DNA of 64,000 bases from Kitasatospora cineracea (GTDB taxonomy: Bacteria > Actinomycetota > Actinomycetes > Streptomycetales > Streptomycetaceae): positions 5,642,001 through 5,706,000 of the forward strand of contig NZ_RJVJ01000001.1 of assembly GCF_003751605.1 (NCBI RefSeq), read 5' to 3'. The notes below the pieces were generated by a model that was not told the origin of the DNA, did no database searches, and saw only the letters and a list, made by a program, of their open reading frames with translations. Positions 40,947-49,022 of this stretch are shown here, in pieces. The translations under genes and the position numbers were made by a program. The stretch's first letter is position 1, and each line of letters begins with the position of its first letter.

Positions 40947-41438
40947 CTAGGGCCGGTCACCCGGGCGCCCGTTCAGCCAGGCGCCGATCCTCGGTAGCGC
41001 CTCGGGGCCGCTGTCCCCCTCCACCGAAGCGGCGAGGTCGGCGATCGTGACGGCGGCCAGCGACGCGCGCCACGCCTCGTCGGCCGCTCCCATCGCCCGC
41101 GAGATGGGGCACTGCTTCGTGCACTGCTCCGGCGGCGTCCCCAGCGGCCCGCGCTGACGGATCTCGGTGCAGACGAACGCGGGGCTCGCCCCGTCGACGG
41201 CCTGCACCACGTCCAGCATGGTGATGTCCTCGGCCTTCTTGGTGAGGACGTAACCGCCGGTCTTGCCCTGGACCGAGTGCACCAGGCCCGCGCGGGACAG
41301 CGCCTGCATCTGCTTGGCCAGGTAGCTCGGCGACACGTCGTGCAGCGCGGCCAGCCGGGCCGCCGGCACCGGATCGCCGGCCGCGGTCAGCACCACGCAG
41401 CAGTGCAGCGCCCACTCCACGCCACCGGACAGCTTCAT
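40947..41438 (-). CDS. rsrR: RsrR, Rrf2-family [2Fe-2S] redox-sensing repressor
   Basis: 163 aa. HTH with DVSPSYLAKQMQALSRAGLVHSVQGKTGGYVL. The residues known to matter in Streptomyces venezuelae RsrR are all at the same positions: Glu8 and His12 (EWALH), the gating Trp9, and Cys90, Cys106 and Cys110 (CTEIRQ...QCTKQCPI). The mixed Glu/His/Cys-ligated cluster senses redox state. ATG 41438 has GGAGG 4-5 bases upstream. It is divergent from an NmrA-type gene, as in S. venezuelae. Its TAG stop lies in the CTAG at 40947-40950. Confidence 0.93.
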   Translation of the reverse strand: MKLSGGVEWALHCCVVLTAAGDPVPAARLAALHDVSPSYLAKQMQALSRAGLVHSVQGKTGGYVLTKKAEDITMLDVVQAVDGASPAFVCTEIRQRGPLGTPPEQCTKQCPISRAMGAADEAWRASLAAVTIADLAASVEGDSGPEALPRIGAWLNGRPGDRP

Positions 41439-41450
41439 GCCACCTCCACT

Positions 41451-41503
41451 TGACTCGGACACAGGGTATCCGAGTATTATCTCGGACATAAGCTGTCCGA
41501 GTT
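41451..41503. promoter_or_regulatory. RsrR operators, including an 11-3-11 inverted repeat
   Basis: ATCTCGGACAT-AAG-CTGTCCGAGTT (41479-41503) is an 11-3-11 inverted repeat, the class 1 motif described for RsrR. A second site pairs ACTCGGA (41453-41459) with TCCGAGT (41469-41475). TCCGAG-tattat-CTCGGA links the two. The sites cover the divergent promoters of rsrR and the NmrA-type gene. Confidence 0.85.
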
Positions 41504-41542
41504 TGCGGCGGGGGGCGCTCGACCCAGGAAAGAAGGCGCATC

Positions 41543-42295
41543 ATGAAGATCACCGTCATCGGCACCGGACTCATCGGCTCCCAGCTCGCCACCGAGCTGA
41601 CCGCACGAGGCCACGAGGTGACCGCACGAGGCCACGAGGTGACCGCCGCATCACTGTCCTCCGGCGTCGACCTGCTCGCCGGGACCGGCCTCGACGAGGC
41701 GCTCGCCGGCGCCGACACCGTCGTCAACGTGACCAATTCCCCCACGTTCGACGAGCAGTCCATCGAGTTCTTCCGCACCACGGTGAGCAACCTGCTCGCC
41801 GCGGGCGAGCGGGCTGGCGTGCGCCACCAGGTCGCGCTCTCCATCGTCGGCGTGGACCAGGTCGCCGAACTGGACTACTACCGCGCCAAGACGCTCCAGG
41901 AAGAACTGCTGCGCGGCGGACCGACGCCGTACTCGATCGTGCGCGCCACGCAGTTCTTCGAGTTCATGGAGCCGACCATGTCGTGGACCTCGGACGAGAC
42001 CGCAGTGCGCCTGCCCGCGACGCCGCTCCGGCCGATCGCCAGCGCCGATGTCGTCGACGCTCTCGCGGACGTGGCCACCGGCGCACCGCTCGGCGGGATC
42101 CTCGACATCGCGGGCCCCGACGAGTTCACGCTCGACGAGATCGGCCGAATGACGCTCGCTGCGCGGGGCGACCGGCGCCCGGTCGTCGTCGACGACCGGG
42201 CGGGCCTGTTCGCCGCCGTCCGCGGGGACGTCCTCACCCCGGGCCCCGGCGCCCGCCTGGCGCCCACCCGCTACCGGGACTGGCTCAACGGCTGA
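41543..42295 (+). CDS. NmrA/SDR-type NAD(P)-binding protein, RsrR target
   Basis: 250 aa atypical short-chain dehydrogenase: MKITVIGTGLIGSQLA (Rossmann glycine loop), ADTVVNVTNSP, DYYRAKTLQEELLRGG (in place of YxxxK) and TPYSIVRATQFFEF. It matches the NAD(P)+-binding NmrA-like protein that is the main RsrR target in S. venezuelae. An exact 21-bp tandem duplication (41599-41640) repeats TARGHEV after strand beta1. ATG 41543 follows GGAAAGAAGG. Expected to be switched on by oxidation of RsrR. Confidence 0.9.
   Translation: MKITVIGTGLIGSQLATELTARGHEVTARGHEVTAASLSSGVDLLAGTGLDEALAGADTVVNVTNSPTFDEQSIEFFRTTVSNLLAAGERAGVRHQVALSIVGVDQVAELDYYRAKTLQEELLRGGPTPYSIVRATQFFEFMEPTMSWTSDETAVRLPATPLRPIASADVVDALADVATGAPLGGILDIAGPDEFTLDEIGRMTLAARGDRRPVVVDDRAGLFAAVRGDVLTPGPGARLAPTRYRDWLNG
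41599..41640. repeat. Exact 21-bp in-frame tandem duplication
   Basis: Two identical 21-bp units, 41599-41619 and 41620-41640, inside the NmrA-type gene. They encode TARGHEV twice at about residues 20-33, lengthening the loop after the NAD(P)-binding helix. Confidence 0.95.
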
Positions 42296-42308
42296 CCGCC
42301 CACCGCGC

Positions 42309-42352
42309 GGCCCGTTCGGGGACGGAGCGACCGGAGTGTCACCGAACGGGCC
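42309..42352 (+). terminator. Possible terminator hairpin
   Basis: GGCCCGTTCGG (42309-42319) pairs perfectly with 42342-42352; loop of 22 nt. It lies 14 bases after the NmrA-type gene stop, in the 182-bp gap before the SsgA-like gene. Confidence 0.6.
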
Positions 42353-42477
42353 CGGCGTCGTTGTCCTGGCGTGCACGTTCGAGAGGCGCTGCGGCGCGAA
42401 GCGGGATGCCGCGTAGCAAGTGAAGAATCGTTTCTCCGCGATCCTGGAAGGTTCCACGCCGGGGGCGGTGCACCCCG

Positions 42478-42960
42478 GTGACCCCCGACGAAGCCCGGGT
42501 CCCGCCGCAGCGCGGCAGCGCCGTCCGGATCGCCCTGCACCTCGTCATCGAGGTCGTCGTTGCCGCCGACCTGCACGTCCCCGTCGTCGCCCGCCTGCGC
42601 TACGGCGCGGACGAGCCCTACACCGTCCACCTCGACAACCACGTCGACCTGCCCGAACCGGTCACCTGGTCGCTCTCCCGCGACGTCCTGCTGGCCGGGC
42701 TGACCGGTCCCGCCGGCCTCGGCGACATGTCGATCGCCCCCGGCGAGGGCCCCGACCGCGGACACCTCCTGGTCTCCCTGCACGGCGAGGAGGCCAGCGC
42801 CCTGCTCCGCCTGCCCGCGCACGTCCTGCAGGACTTCCTGCGCCGCACCGAATGCGTCGTCCCGTTCGGCTGCGAACAGGAGCACGTCGACCTCGACGGG
42901 CTGGTCGAACGCCTGCTCACCGAGGACGGCCCGGAGGAGGACCCGGACGGCGCCGGATGA
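42478..42960 (+). CDS. SsgA-like sporulation and cell-division protein (SALP)
   Basis: 160 aa. SALP hallmarks: LRYGADEPYTVHLDNH, TWSLSRDVLLAGLTGPAGLGDMSIAP, LLVSLHGEEASALLRLPAHVLQDFLRRTECVVPFGCE and a terminal DLDGLVERLL. SALPs, unique to sporulating actinomycetes, place septa and control peptidoglycan during sporulation. It is not SsgB, judging by the diverged N-terminus, and I cannot place it among SsgC-G. GTG 42478 is the only plausible start; no good ribosome site. Confidence 0.9.
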   Translation: MTPDEARVPPQRGSAVRIALHLVIEVVVAADLHVPVVARLRYGADEPYTVHLDNHVDLPEPVTWSLSRDVLLAGLTGPAGLGDMSIAPGEGPDRGHLLVSLHGEEASALLRLPAHVLQDFLRRTECVVPFGCEQEHVDLDGLVERLLTEDGPEEDPDGAG

Positions 42961-43086
42961 CCCGCCTCGGCGGGAGCAATGTCACGTGGCACGGTCGGGA
43001 GCGGCGCCGGGACGGTCCGGCCGGGTCCGGCGCCGTCCGGATTGCGGGATTTGCGCCGTTCCGGGGGCCTCCCGCACCCTCTAGGC

Positions 43087-43401
43087 ATGACCTCACCCGT
43101 GTACCGGGGCCCCGCCCTGCTGCTCGCCGACGGACTGGAGATCCCGGTCCAGGCCGAACTGACCGGCAACGTCCCGGAGGTGGGCCTGCCCGGCTGGACC
43201 GGCATGCTGGAGAGCGACGACACCCGGTTCAGCGCCGGCACCGTCCGCTCCGGCCGACTGCGGCTGCCCGGAGGCTGGGAGGGCGGCTTCGCGGTGATGC
43301 GCCGGCTGCTCGGCGTCTCCACGGTCTGGGTGCGCGGCAACGACGTCGAGGCGTCCCCCGCGGACTGGCCGCACGGGGTGCGCGGCCAGTCCGCCTCCTG
43401 A
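43087..43401 (+). CDS. Conserved hypothetical protein
   Basis: 104 aa, soluble, beta-rich: MTSPVYRGPALLLADGLEIPVQAELTGN, then GWTGMLESDDTRFSAGTVRSGRLRLPGG and VSTVWVRGNDVEASPADWP. Short strand-turn repeats suggest a small barrel; the type is common in streptomycetes near stress or division genes, and no activity is known. ATG 43087 chosen from several candidates. Confidence 0.7.
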   Translation: MTSPVYRGPALLLADGLEIPVQAELTGNVPEVGLPGWTGMLESDDTRFSAGTVRSGRLRLPGGWEGGFAVMRRLLGVSTVWVRGNDVEASPADWPHGVRGQSAS

Positions 43402-43463
43402 GCGCCGGAGGCAGGGGCGGGTCGGGAGCCGGGGGCCGACGGGCCGGGGGCCGGGGCCGGGGG

Positions 43464-44105
43464 TCAGCCGGTCGCGGGCCGGTCGTCCAGGTGCGCCGCG
43501 AACTCCGCCGAGCGGACCTCGGCGATCCGCTCGTGCCGGGCCACCCGATCGGTCCACGAGGCGTCGACGCCGAAGGCCGTGCCCGCGAAGCCGAGCCGCC
43601 CGAGCACCTGCGGCACCCCGGGGTCGCCCGGGGCCAGCAACCGCACCGGGTCGCCGACGGCCATCGTGTACGGCGGGACGAAGTACTCGGCGGGCAGCAC
43701 CGTGCGGGCGTGCACCAGGGCGGCGACCGCCACCACCGAACCGGTCCCCACCACGGCCTGCTGCAGCACGTGCACCGAGCTCGCCAGGTAGCAGGCGCGC
43801 TCCACGGTGCAGCCCAGCAGGGTGGCGTGCGGGCCGACGAACACGTGGGCGCCGAGCACCACCGGCTGCTCGGCGCCCGCCGCGGCGGAGGCGCGCAGCA
43901 CCGCGTTCTCGCACACCACCGCCGCCTCGCCGACCTCGATTCGGGAGCCCTCCGCGTCCAGCACCGCCCCGTACATCACCCGGGCGCGCGGGCCGACCCG
44001 GACGTCGCCGACCAGCACGGCGGTCGGCGCGACGTAGGCGGTGGGGTGCACCTGCGGGACGGCGCCGCGGTGCTCGAACCGGAAGCCCGGCGGGTTCGTG
44101 GTCAT
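43464..44105 (-). CDS. Gamma-carbonic-anhydrase-like left-handed beta-helix protein
   Basis: 213 aa. Hexapeptide repeats run from about residue 20 to 145 (VHPTAYVAPTAVLVGDVRVGPRARVMYGAVLDAEGSRIEVGEAAVVCENAV...). Histidines in GAHVFVGPHATLLG and SSVHVLQ could be metal ligands, but their spacing differs from Cam-type enzymes, so acyltransferase or scaffold roles are open. ATG 44105 selected (MTTNPPGFRF). The 246-bp gap to the next divergent gene holds no clear promoter beyond GC-rich sequence. Confidence 0.82.
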   Translation of the reverse strand: MTTNPPGFRFEHRGAVPQVHPTAYVAPTAVLVGDVRVGPRARVMYGAVLDAEGSRIEVGEAAVVCENAVLRASAAAGAEQPVVLGAHVFVGPHATLLGCTVERACYLASSVHVLQQAVVGTGSVVAVAALVHARTVLPAEYFVPPYTMAVGDPVRLLAPGDPGVPQVLGRLGFAGTAFGVDASWTDRVARHERIAEVRSAEFAAHLDDRPATG

Positions 44106-44351
44106 GGGCGTGATCATCGCGCACCGCCCGCACGCCCGGCTGGCGGAAATCGGACACCGCGTGCGCCCCGTTCCCCAAGCCCCTCCCCGCGCCCGGCGCA
44201 CGATAGGCGCACCGCGCGCCCCCGGCGGACGTCCGCGCCCCCGTGCTCCGGGCCGCCGGGACGGACGGGGCAAAACTTGGGGGTGGTCCGACGGCGAACC
44301 GCTGTCCCGGACGGGATCGGCACGCTACGGTCTGTGGTCTGGAGGTGACCG

Positions 44352-44513
44352 ATGGCTGAGCATCAGGTCTGCCCGGGCTGCGGCGGGGCGCGCGGAACGG
44401 AGAAGACGGAGCACTCCGTGGAGACCGACCCGCAGGGAGGACAGCGACCGGTGCAGCGCACCTACTGGTCGCCGTGCTCGGTGTGCGGCGGCTCGGGGGT
44501 GGTGCAGCGATGA
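44352..44513 (+). CDS. Small CxxC zinc-finger protein
   Basis: 53 aa, predicted from the sequence itself: MAEHQVCPGCGGARG...then SPCSVCGGSGVVQR. The two CxxCxGxG units are like half of the DnaJ zinc finger and probably bind one Zn. ATG 44352 follows GGAGGTGACC, a strong ribosome site. ATGA overlap (44510-44513) couples it to the next gene. Co-occurs with its neighbour in other streptomycetes as far as I recall; function unknown. Confidence 0.8.
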   Translation: MAEHQVCPGCGGARGTEKTEHSVETDPQGGQRPVQRTYWSPCSVCGGSGVVQR

Positions 44514-44833
44514 GACTGCTCTTCGTCTGCCAGGACTGCGGCTGCCGCTACCTGGTGCCGCTCGGCCTGGACTACCCCGACGGCGGCCGGGCCAGCTCGG
44601 TCTGGTGCGCCGACTGCCAGCGCGCCGCCGCCGCGCGCGGCACCGCCGAACCCGCCGAACTCGCCGCCGTCGCCGTGCTGCTGGCCGTCCGCGCGCTCAA
44701 GGCCGCGCTCGCCGCCCGCCCCGACCGGACCGCCGAGGGGAGGCCCGTCCGGCCGGACCGCCGCCCCAGCCGACCCGCCGTCAGCTCCCGCGGCCGCACC
44801 CGCCCGGGCGCCGCCCGGACCAGGCTGGCCTGA
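44510..44833 (+). CDS. Small cysteine-rich (zinc-ribbon-like) protein
   Basis: 107 aa. Cysteines C-x2-C (VCQDCGCRY) and C-x2-C (VWCADCQRA) make a zinc ribbon in the first 45 residues; the middle is an Ala/Leu helix (LAAVAVLLAVRALKAALAA) and the tail is Arg/Pro-rich and basic. Translationally coupled to the 53-aa zinc protein. A nucleic-acid-binding role is a guess from composition. Confidence 0.78.
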   Translation: MRLLFVCQDCGCRYLVPLGLDYPDGGRASSVWCADCQRAAAARGTAEPAELAAVAVLLAVRALKAALAARPDRTAEGRPVRPDRRPSRPAVSSRGRTRPGAARTRLA

Positions 44834-44898
44834 CGTCCCGTCGGCGGCCCCGCGGCAGGCCGTCAGTTTGCCTGACAGGCAAAGAAGCTGGCGCGACG

Positions 44899-45363
44899 TC
44901 AGCCGGTATGTCCGCGGCTGCCCGGGCCGCTCGCGTCGCCCGCGCCGCCGCGCACCGTGCGCGGGCCCAGCGGCTCCGCGCCCAGCGCGGTGACCCGGGC
45001 GCGCAGCCCGCGGTCGGCCGTCACCACCAGCAGGCGGCGGCCCGGGGCGGCCGCGGCCTCGGCGGCGACCAGCTCCACGATCCGGTCGTCACCGCTGCCC
45101 GGTGCCGACACCACCCGCACCCCCGGCACCCCCTCCACGCCGCGCGCCGCACCCTCCACCACCAGCACCACCGCCAACGGGCCCGGCAGCCCCGGCAGTC
45201 CGTCCGCCGCCACCGGCACCAGCGCGTCCCGCAGCCGCTCGGCCGCGCCCCGCCGGTCCCGCCACCACCCGTCCGGGACGGAGCCGACGACGTTCGCGCC
45301 GTCCACCACCAGCAGCGGGGCGGACGGACCGGGCGGCGGGAGGACCTCGACGGGCTGTTCCAT
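44899..45363 (-). CDS. NYN/PIN-like (YacP-type) nuclease domain protein
   Basis: 154 aa. The fold is suggested by VVDGANVVGSVPDGWWRDRRGAAERLRD (metal-binding Asp and Asn), GSGDDRIVELVAAEAA (second acidic pair) and LLVVTADRGLRARVTALGAE (final Asp). This arrangement fits NYN-domain RNases. ATG 45363 selected, though no good Shine-Dalgarno precedes it. Convergent with the zinc-ribbon gene, divergent from the MHYT gene. Confidence 0.8.
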   Translation of the reverse strand: MEQPVEVLPPPGPSAPLLVVDGANVVGSVPDGWWRDRRGAAERLRDALVPVAADGLPGLPGPLAVVLVVEGAARGVEGVPGVRVVSAPGSGDDRIVELVAAEAAAAPGRRLLVVTADRGLRARVTALGAEPLGPRTVRGGAGDASGPGSRGHTG

Positions 45364-45512
45364 GGACGCCAAGCCTGCCACGGGGGAGGGGGCGGCGCGG
45401 GGACGGACGGGGGCGGGGCGGGGGCGCAACCCCTGGTACAGACCAACCCCTACTGGACGGTATTGTCTCGGAGGCAAATCCCGCACGTGCATTCGTTTCC
45501 GATCGGACCTCC

Positions 45513-46310
45513 ATGAACCACGACACGATGGCCCACCTCAACGGCTTCCAGTACGGGTGGGTGAACCCGGTCGTGGCGTACCTGATCGCCTGCGCGGGAG
45601 CCGCGATCGGACTGCGGTGCACCGCACGGGCCATGACGCTGCGGCCGGACAGGCGCTTCGGCTGGCTGGCGCTCGCGGCCGGCGCGTTCGGGTGCGGCAT
45701 CTGGTCCATGCACTTCATCGCCATGCTCGGCTTCATGGTGGACGCCTCCACCCTGGTCTACGACATCCCGCTCACCCTGCTCAGCCTGCTGGTGGCGATC
45801 GTCGTGGTCGGCCTGGGCATCGGCTTCGTCGGCTACCGCGGCAAGAGCACCGGCACCCTGTTGGTCAGCGGCCTCCTGACCGGCTGCGGCGTCGCCGGCA
45901 TGCACTACATCGGCATGGCCGCGATGCAGGTCGAGGGCCGGGTCTCCTACGACGGCCTGCTGGTGGCCGCCTCGGTGGCGATCGCGGTCGCCGCCGCCAC
46001 CGCCGCGCTGTGGATGACCCTGAACGTCAAGGGCCTGCCCGCGGCGCTCGGCGCGGCGCTGATCGCCGGCGTCGCGGTGGTCGCCATGCACTACACCGCG
46101 ATGGCCGCCGTGGGCGTCACCCTCGACGGCCGTCCCGCCGGGGACGGGACGCCCGCCTCGCAGTTCGCCCTGCCGCTGGCCGTCGGCATCATGGTCGTCC
46201 TCGCGGTCGCGGGCATCGCCATCGCGCTCTCCCCGCAGGACCCGGAGGGCGGCAGCGGCCCGGCCGCCGAGCCGATCCGGGTCGACCTGTTCGGGCAGGA
46301 GCGCTACTGA
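45513..46310 (+). CDS. Stand-alone MHYT-domain membrane protein
   Basis: 265 aa with seven predicted helices. Three copies of the MHYT motif are visible: WSMHFIAML (about 63), AGMHYIGMAAM (about 129) and VAMHYTAMAAV (about 195), spaced as in MHYT sensors thought to bind copper and sense O2, CO or NO. Unlike CnrH- or GGDEF/EAL-linked forms, no output domain follows; the C-terminus is a short tail (DLFGQERY). ATG 45513 chosen; ribosome site weak. Confidence 0.92.
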   Translation: MNHDTMAHLNGFQYGWVNPVVAYLIACAGAAIGLRCTARAMTLRPDRRFGWLALAAGAFGCGIWSMHFIAMLGFMVDASTLVYDIPLTLLSLLVAIVVVGLGIGFVGYRGKSTGTLLVSGLLTGCGVAGMHYIGMAAMQVEGRVSYDGLLVAASVAIAVAAATAALWMTLNVKGLPAALGAALIAGVAVVAMHYTAMAAVGVTLDGRPAGDGTPASQFALPLAVGIMVVLAVAGIAIALSPQDPEGGSGPAAEPIRVDLFGQERY

Positions 46311-46394
46311 CACCCGCACCGGCACCCGTGGCGGCGGCACCCGTGTCGGCGGCGGCCGGGCTCCGGCGGCCGGGTTCCGGCGGGCGGCGGTGCG

Positions 46395-47339
46395 TCAACT
46401 CCCGTGCCGGACGCGCCAGTCGGACGGGGTCAGGCCGCGGGCGCGCTTGAAGGCCGTGCTGAAGGCGAACGCGTCCCGGTAACCGACCTGGCGGGCGACG
46501 GCCGCCACCGTCGCCTCGGTGTCCCGGAGCAGGTCGGCGGCCAGCACCATCCGCCAGGCGGTCAGGTGGGCCAGCGGCGGCTCGCCGACGGCGCGGGTGA
46601 ACTGGGCGGCGAAGACGGTGCGGGAACGGCCGACCCGGGCGGCCAGCTCGGCGACCGTCCAGCGCCGGGCCGGCTCGGCGTGCAGCAGCCGGATCGCCTC
46701 ACCGACCGCCGGGACGCCCAACGCGGCGGGCCAGGACGGCAGTTCGGCGTCCGGACGGGTGCACCAGGCCCGCAGGGCGAGCACCAGGACCAGATCGAGC
46801 AGCCGGTTCAGCACCGCCTCCTGCCCCGGTTCCTGCCGGGCCGTCTCGGCCGCCAGCAGCCGCAGCGCCGCCGTGCTGCCCTCCCGCCCCGGCACCACGG
46901 CCAGCGGCGGGAGCAGCCCCAGCAGGTGCTCGCCCGCCGCCCCGCGGAACCCGTAGGCACCGTGCAGCAACGTGGTCGCCCCGGGCAGCCCGTCGCCGTA
47001 CGTGCGCGGGCCGAGGCTGCGCTCGGAGACCGCGCCGGCGTCCAGGACCTGCTTGGTCCCGTCCCGGATCAGCACCTGCGGCGCGGTGCCCGGCCCGTCC
47101 GCCAGCACGTACCGCCCGGCGCTGCCGCGGACCAGGGCGATGTCCCCGGACGCCAGCGGCACCGGCCCGGCGGACGGGTGCTCCAGCAGGCGGACGGAGG
47201 CGGGGCCGTCCAGTGCGGCGACCACGGTGAGCGCGGGCGGCTCCGCGAAGGCCATCGACCACGGCGGCCGCTGGATCAACTGGTGCACCCGGGTGTGCCG
47301 GGCCCGGGCCCGGTGCAGCAGATCGCTCAGGACGTCCAT
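46395..47339 (-). CDS. AraC-family regulator with cupin ligand domain
   Basis: 314 aa. N-terminal cupin_6-type domain (WSMAFAEPPALTVVAALDGPASVRL...GDIALVRGSAGRYVLADGP) and C-terminal double HTH (about 210-310): WTVAELAARVGRSRTVFAAQFTRAVGEPPLAHLTAWRM and ATVAAVARQVGYRDAFAFSTAFKRARGLTPSDWR. The type often controls adjacent oxidoreductase genes; here an IS element inserted 15 bp upstream of its start (47339), possibly severing its promoter or a divergent partner. Confidence 0.9.
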   Translation of the reverse strand: MDVLSDLLHRARARHTRVHQLIQRPPWSMAFAEPPALTVVAALDGPASVRLLEHPSAGPVPLASGDIALVRGSAGRYVLADGPGTAPQVLIRDGTKQVLDAGAVSERSLGPRTYGDGLPGATTLLHGAYGFRGAAGEHLLGLLPPLAVVPGREGSTAALRLLAAETARQEPGQEAVLNRLLDLVLVLALRAWCTRPDAELPSWPAALGVPAVGEAIRLLHAEPARRWTVAELAARVGRSRTVFAAQFTRAVGEPPLAHLTAWRMVLAADLLRDTEATVAAVARQVGYRDAFAFSTAFKRARGLTPSDWRVRHGS

Positions 47340-47354
47340 GACCGGTGAGGCTAG

Positions 47355-48450
47355 GGAGCGTATTCGGTCGTGATCAAGGGGTGGGCTTGGTGAGGTCCTT
47401 GATCCAGATCATCGAGGCGCGGAGGTGGAGGCCGGCGAGGTAGCTCTCGGATGTCTTGTCGAACCTGGTGGCGATGCCTCGCCAGGCCTTCAGCCTGTTG
47501 ATCAGGCGCTCGACAGTGTTCCGCTCCTTGTAGAGCTCGGTGTCGTGGCCGACGGGCCGGCCGCCCCTGCTGCCCTTCTTCTTTCGGTTGGCGGCCTGGT
47601 CCCGCTTCTCCGGGATGACCGCTTTGATGCCGCGTTTGCGCAGGTGGTTGCGGTTGTCGCGGGAGGAGTAGGCCTTGTCTGCGGCGACCGCGTCGGGCCG
47701 GGTGCGGGGGCGGCCGATGGGGCCGCGGACCCGGACCCTCGCCAGCACGGGGATGAACTGCGGGCTGTCGGCGGCCTGTCCCTCGGTCAGGATGATGGCA
47801 AGCGGGCGGCACTTGCGTTCGCCGGCGATGTGAACCTTGCTGGTCTGCCCGCCTCTGGAGCGTCCGAGCAGGGCCGCCTTCAGTCGGAGTCTGTGTCTGT
47901 GTCGGACGCGTCGTCGCTCGTTCCGTTCCGGGTCGTCTGTGGTGTCCTGCCCGTCTTGTTCCTTCGGGTGGCCCCCTTTTGCCGGGCCTTCTCCGCCTCC
48001 TCGGCGGCCTTCTCCAGGTCGGCGAGCGTGTCGGGGTCGAGGTGCATCCCGGCGGCGTCGTGGTGGGCTCGGACGGTGGTGGAATCCACGCTGACCAGCG
48101 ACAGGTCCACCTCGCCCCGCTTCGCGGCCTCCGCGATCGAGCCTTCCAGCAGAGCCTCGAAGACCCCGGCGTCCCTCCACTGCCGGAAGCGGTTGTGGAC
48201 TGTTGACCAGGCCCCGAACTCGCCCGGCATCTCCCTCCACTGGCTGCCCGTCCGGAACCGCCAGATCACGCCCTCGAACTGCCGGCGCAGCCGCTCGGGG
48301 TACGGGCCGTACTCGCCGACCGGCAGATACGGCTCGATGAACTCCCACTCGGCGTCAGTAAGTTGAACTCGCGTCACACAGTACGGTTTATCGGATCGGG
48401 CGCGACCACGAGGGCGAAACCCACAGATTGATCACAACCCGATACGCCCC
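47355..48450 (-). mobile_element. Complete IS5-family insertion sequence flanked by CTAG
   Basis: 1096 bp. Terminal inverted repeats of 23 bp, 19 identical: GGAGCGTATTCGGTCGTGAT.. at 47355 and, read inward from 48450, GGGGCGTATCGGGTTGTGAT... Perfect 4-bp target duplications CTAG at 47351-47354 and 48451-48454. A relative, not a copy, of the element at 39 kb. Both chose CTAG, which is rare in this GC-rich DNA. Confidence 0.93.
47374..48377 (-). CDS. IS5-family DDE transposase, two frames
   Basis: Upstream frame 47880-48377 (165 aa): QLTDAEWEFIEPYLPVGEYGPY, WRFRTGSQWREMPGEFGAWSTVHNRFRQW, catalytic Asp in LSLVSVDSTTVRAHHDAAG. The downstream frame runs to 47374 and carries DAVAADKAYSSRDNR (second Asp) and RNTVERLINRLKAWRGIATRFDK (Glu). 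The frames overlap at AAAAGGGGG (minus strand of 47972-47980), suited to a -1 frameshift. Both ends are intact; the element may be active. Confidence 0.9.
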
Positions 48451-48566
48451 CTAGTGCGTCGACCGCGGACGTTCCCGGGGCCGGGGCCGGGACGGCCGGC
48501 TGACGGGGTGTCAGAGGGGGTTGCGAGAATGGGAGTCGTTCCAGCCCCCAGACGAAGGAGCACTCC

Positions 48567-49022
48567 ATGCACCTTGCGCAGTACCGACGTTCGGCCCGGC
48601 ACGGGTCCGTTGCCGCAGTCCTCACCGTCCTCCTGGCGGCCGGCCTGGCCGCCTGCTCGTCCGACGACGGGGACACGATGAAGAGTTGGTCCGAGAAGGG
48701 CGGCAAGGAGCAGGCCCGGGTGATCGGCCAGGACATCCAGGTACTGCTCGGCGCCACCGGCGGATCGGCCGAGATGGCGGACCGCTGCCGGCGCGTCCTC
48801 GACGACGTCAAGGCGGCGAAGGCGTACCGGGCGGTCCCCGACCAGGGCGCGCAGTCGCTGTGGCAGGAGACCCTCGACCGGACGCAGACCGCCGCCACCA
48901 CCTGCACCCAGAACACGGACACGCTCACCGGCGGCTCCAAGCTCGGCGAGGTCGCCGAGGCGCAGAGTTCCTACCACCTGTTCGCCCAGCGGATATCGGT
49001 GCTCGCCGAGTCCGGGTCCTGA
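48567..49022 (+). CDS. Small lipoprotein
   Basis: 151 aa. Type II signal peptide with basic N-terminus and lipobox LAAC, Cys30. The mature part is helical with Cys residues in DRCRRVLDD and TTCTQNTD that may form a disulfide; no family recognised. ATG 48567 has AAGGAG 7 bases upstream. An IS element ends about 112 bp upstream, so its promoter may have been altered by the insertion. Confidence 0.82.
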   Translation: MHLAQYRRSARHGSVAAVLTVLLAAGLAACSSDDGDTMKSWSEKGGKEQARVIGQDIQVLLGATGGSAEMADRCRRVLDDVKAAKAYRAVPDQGAQSLWQETLDRTQTAATTCTQNTDTLTGGSKLGEVAEAQSSYHLFAQRISVLAESGS

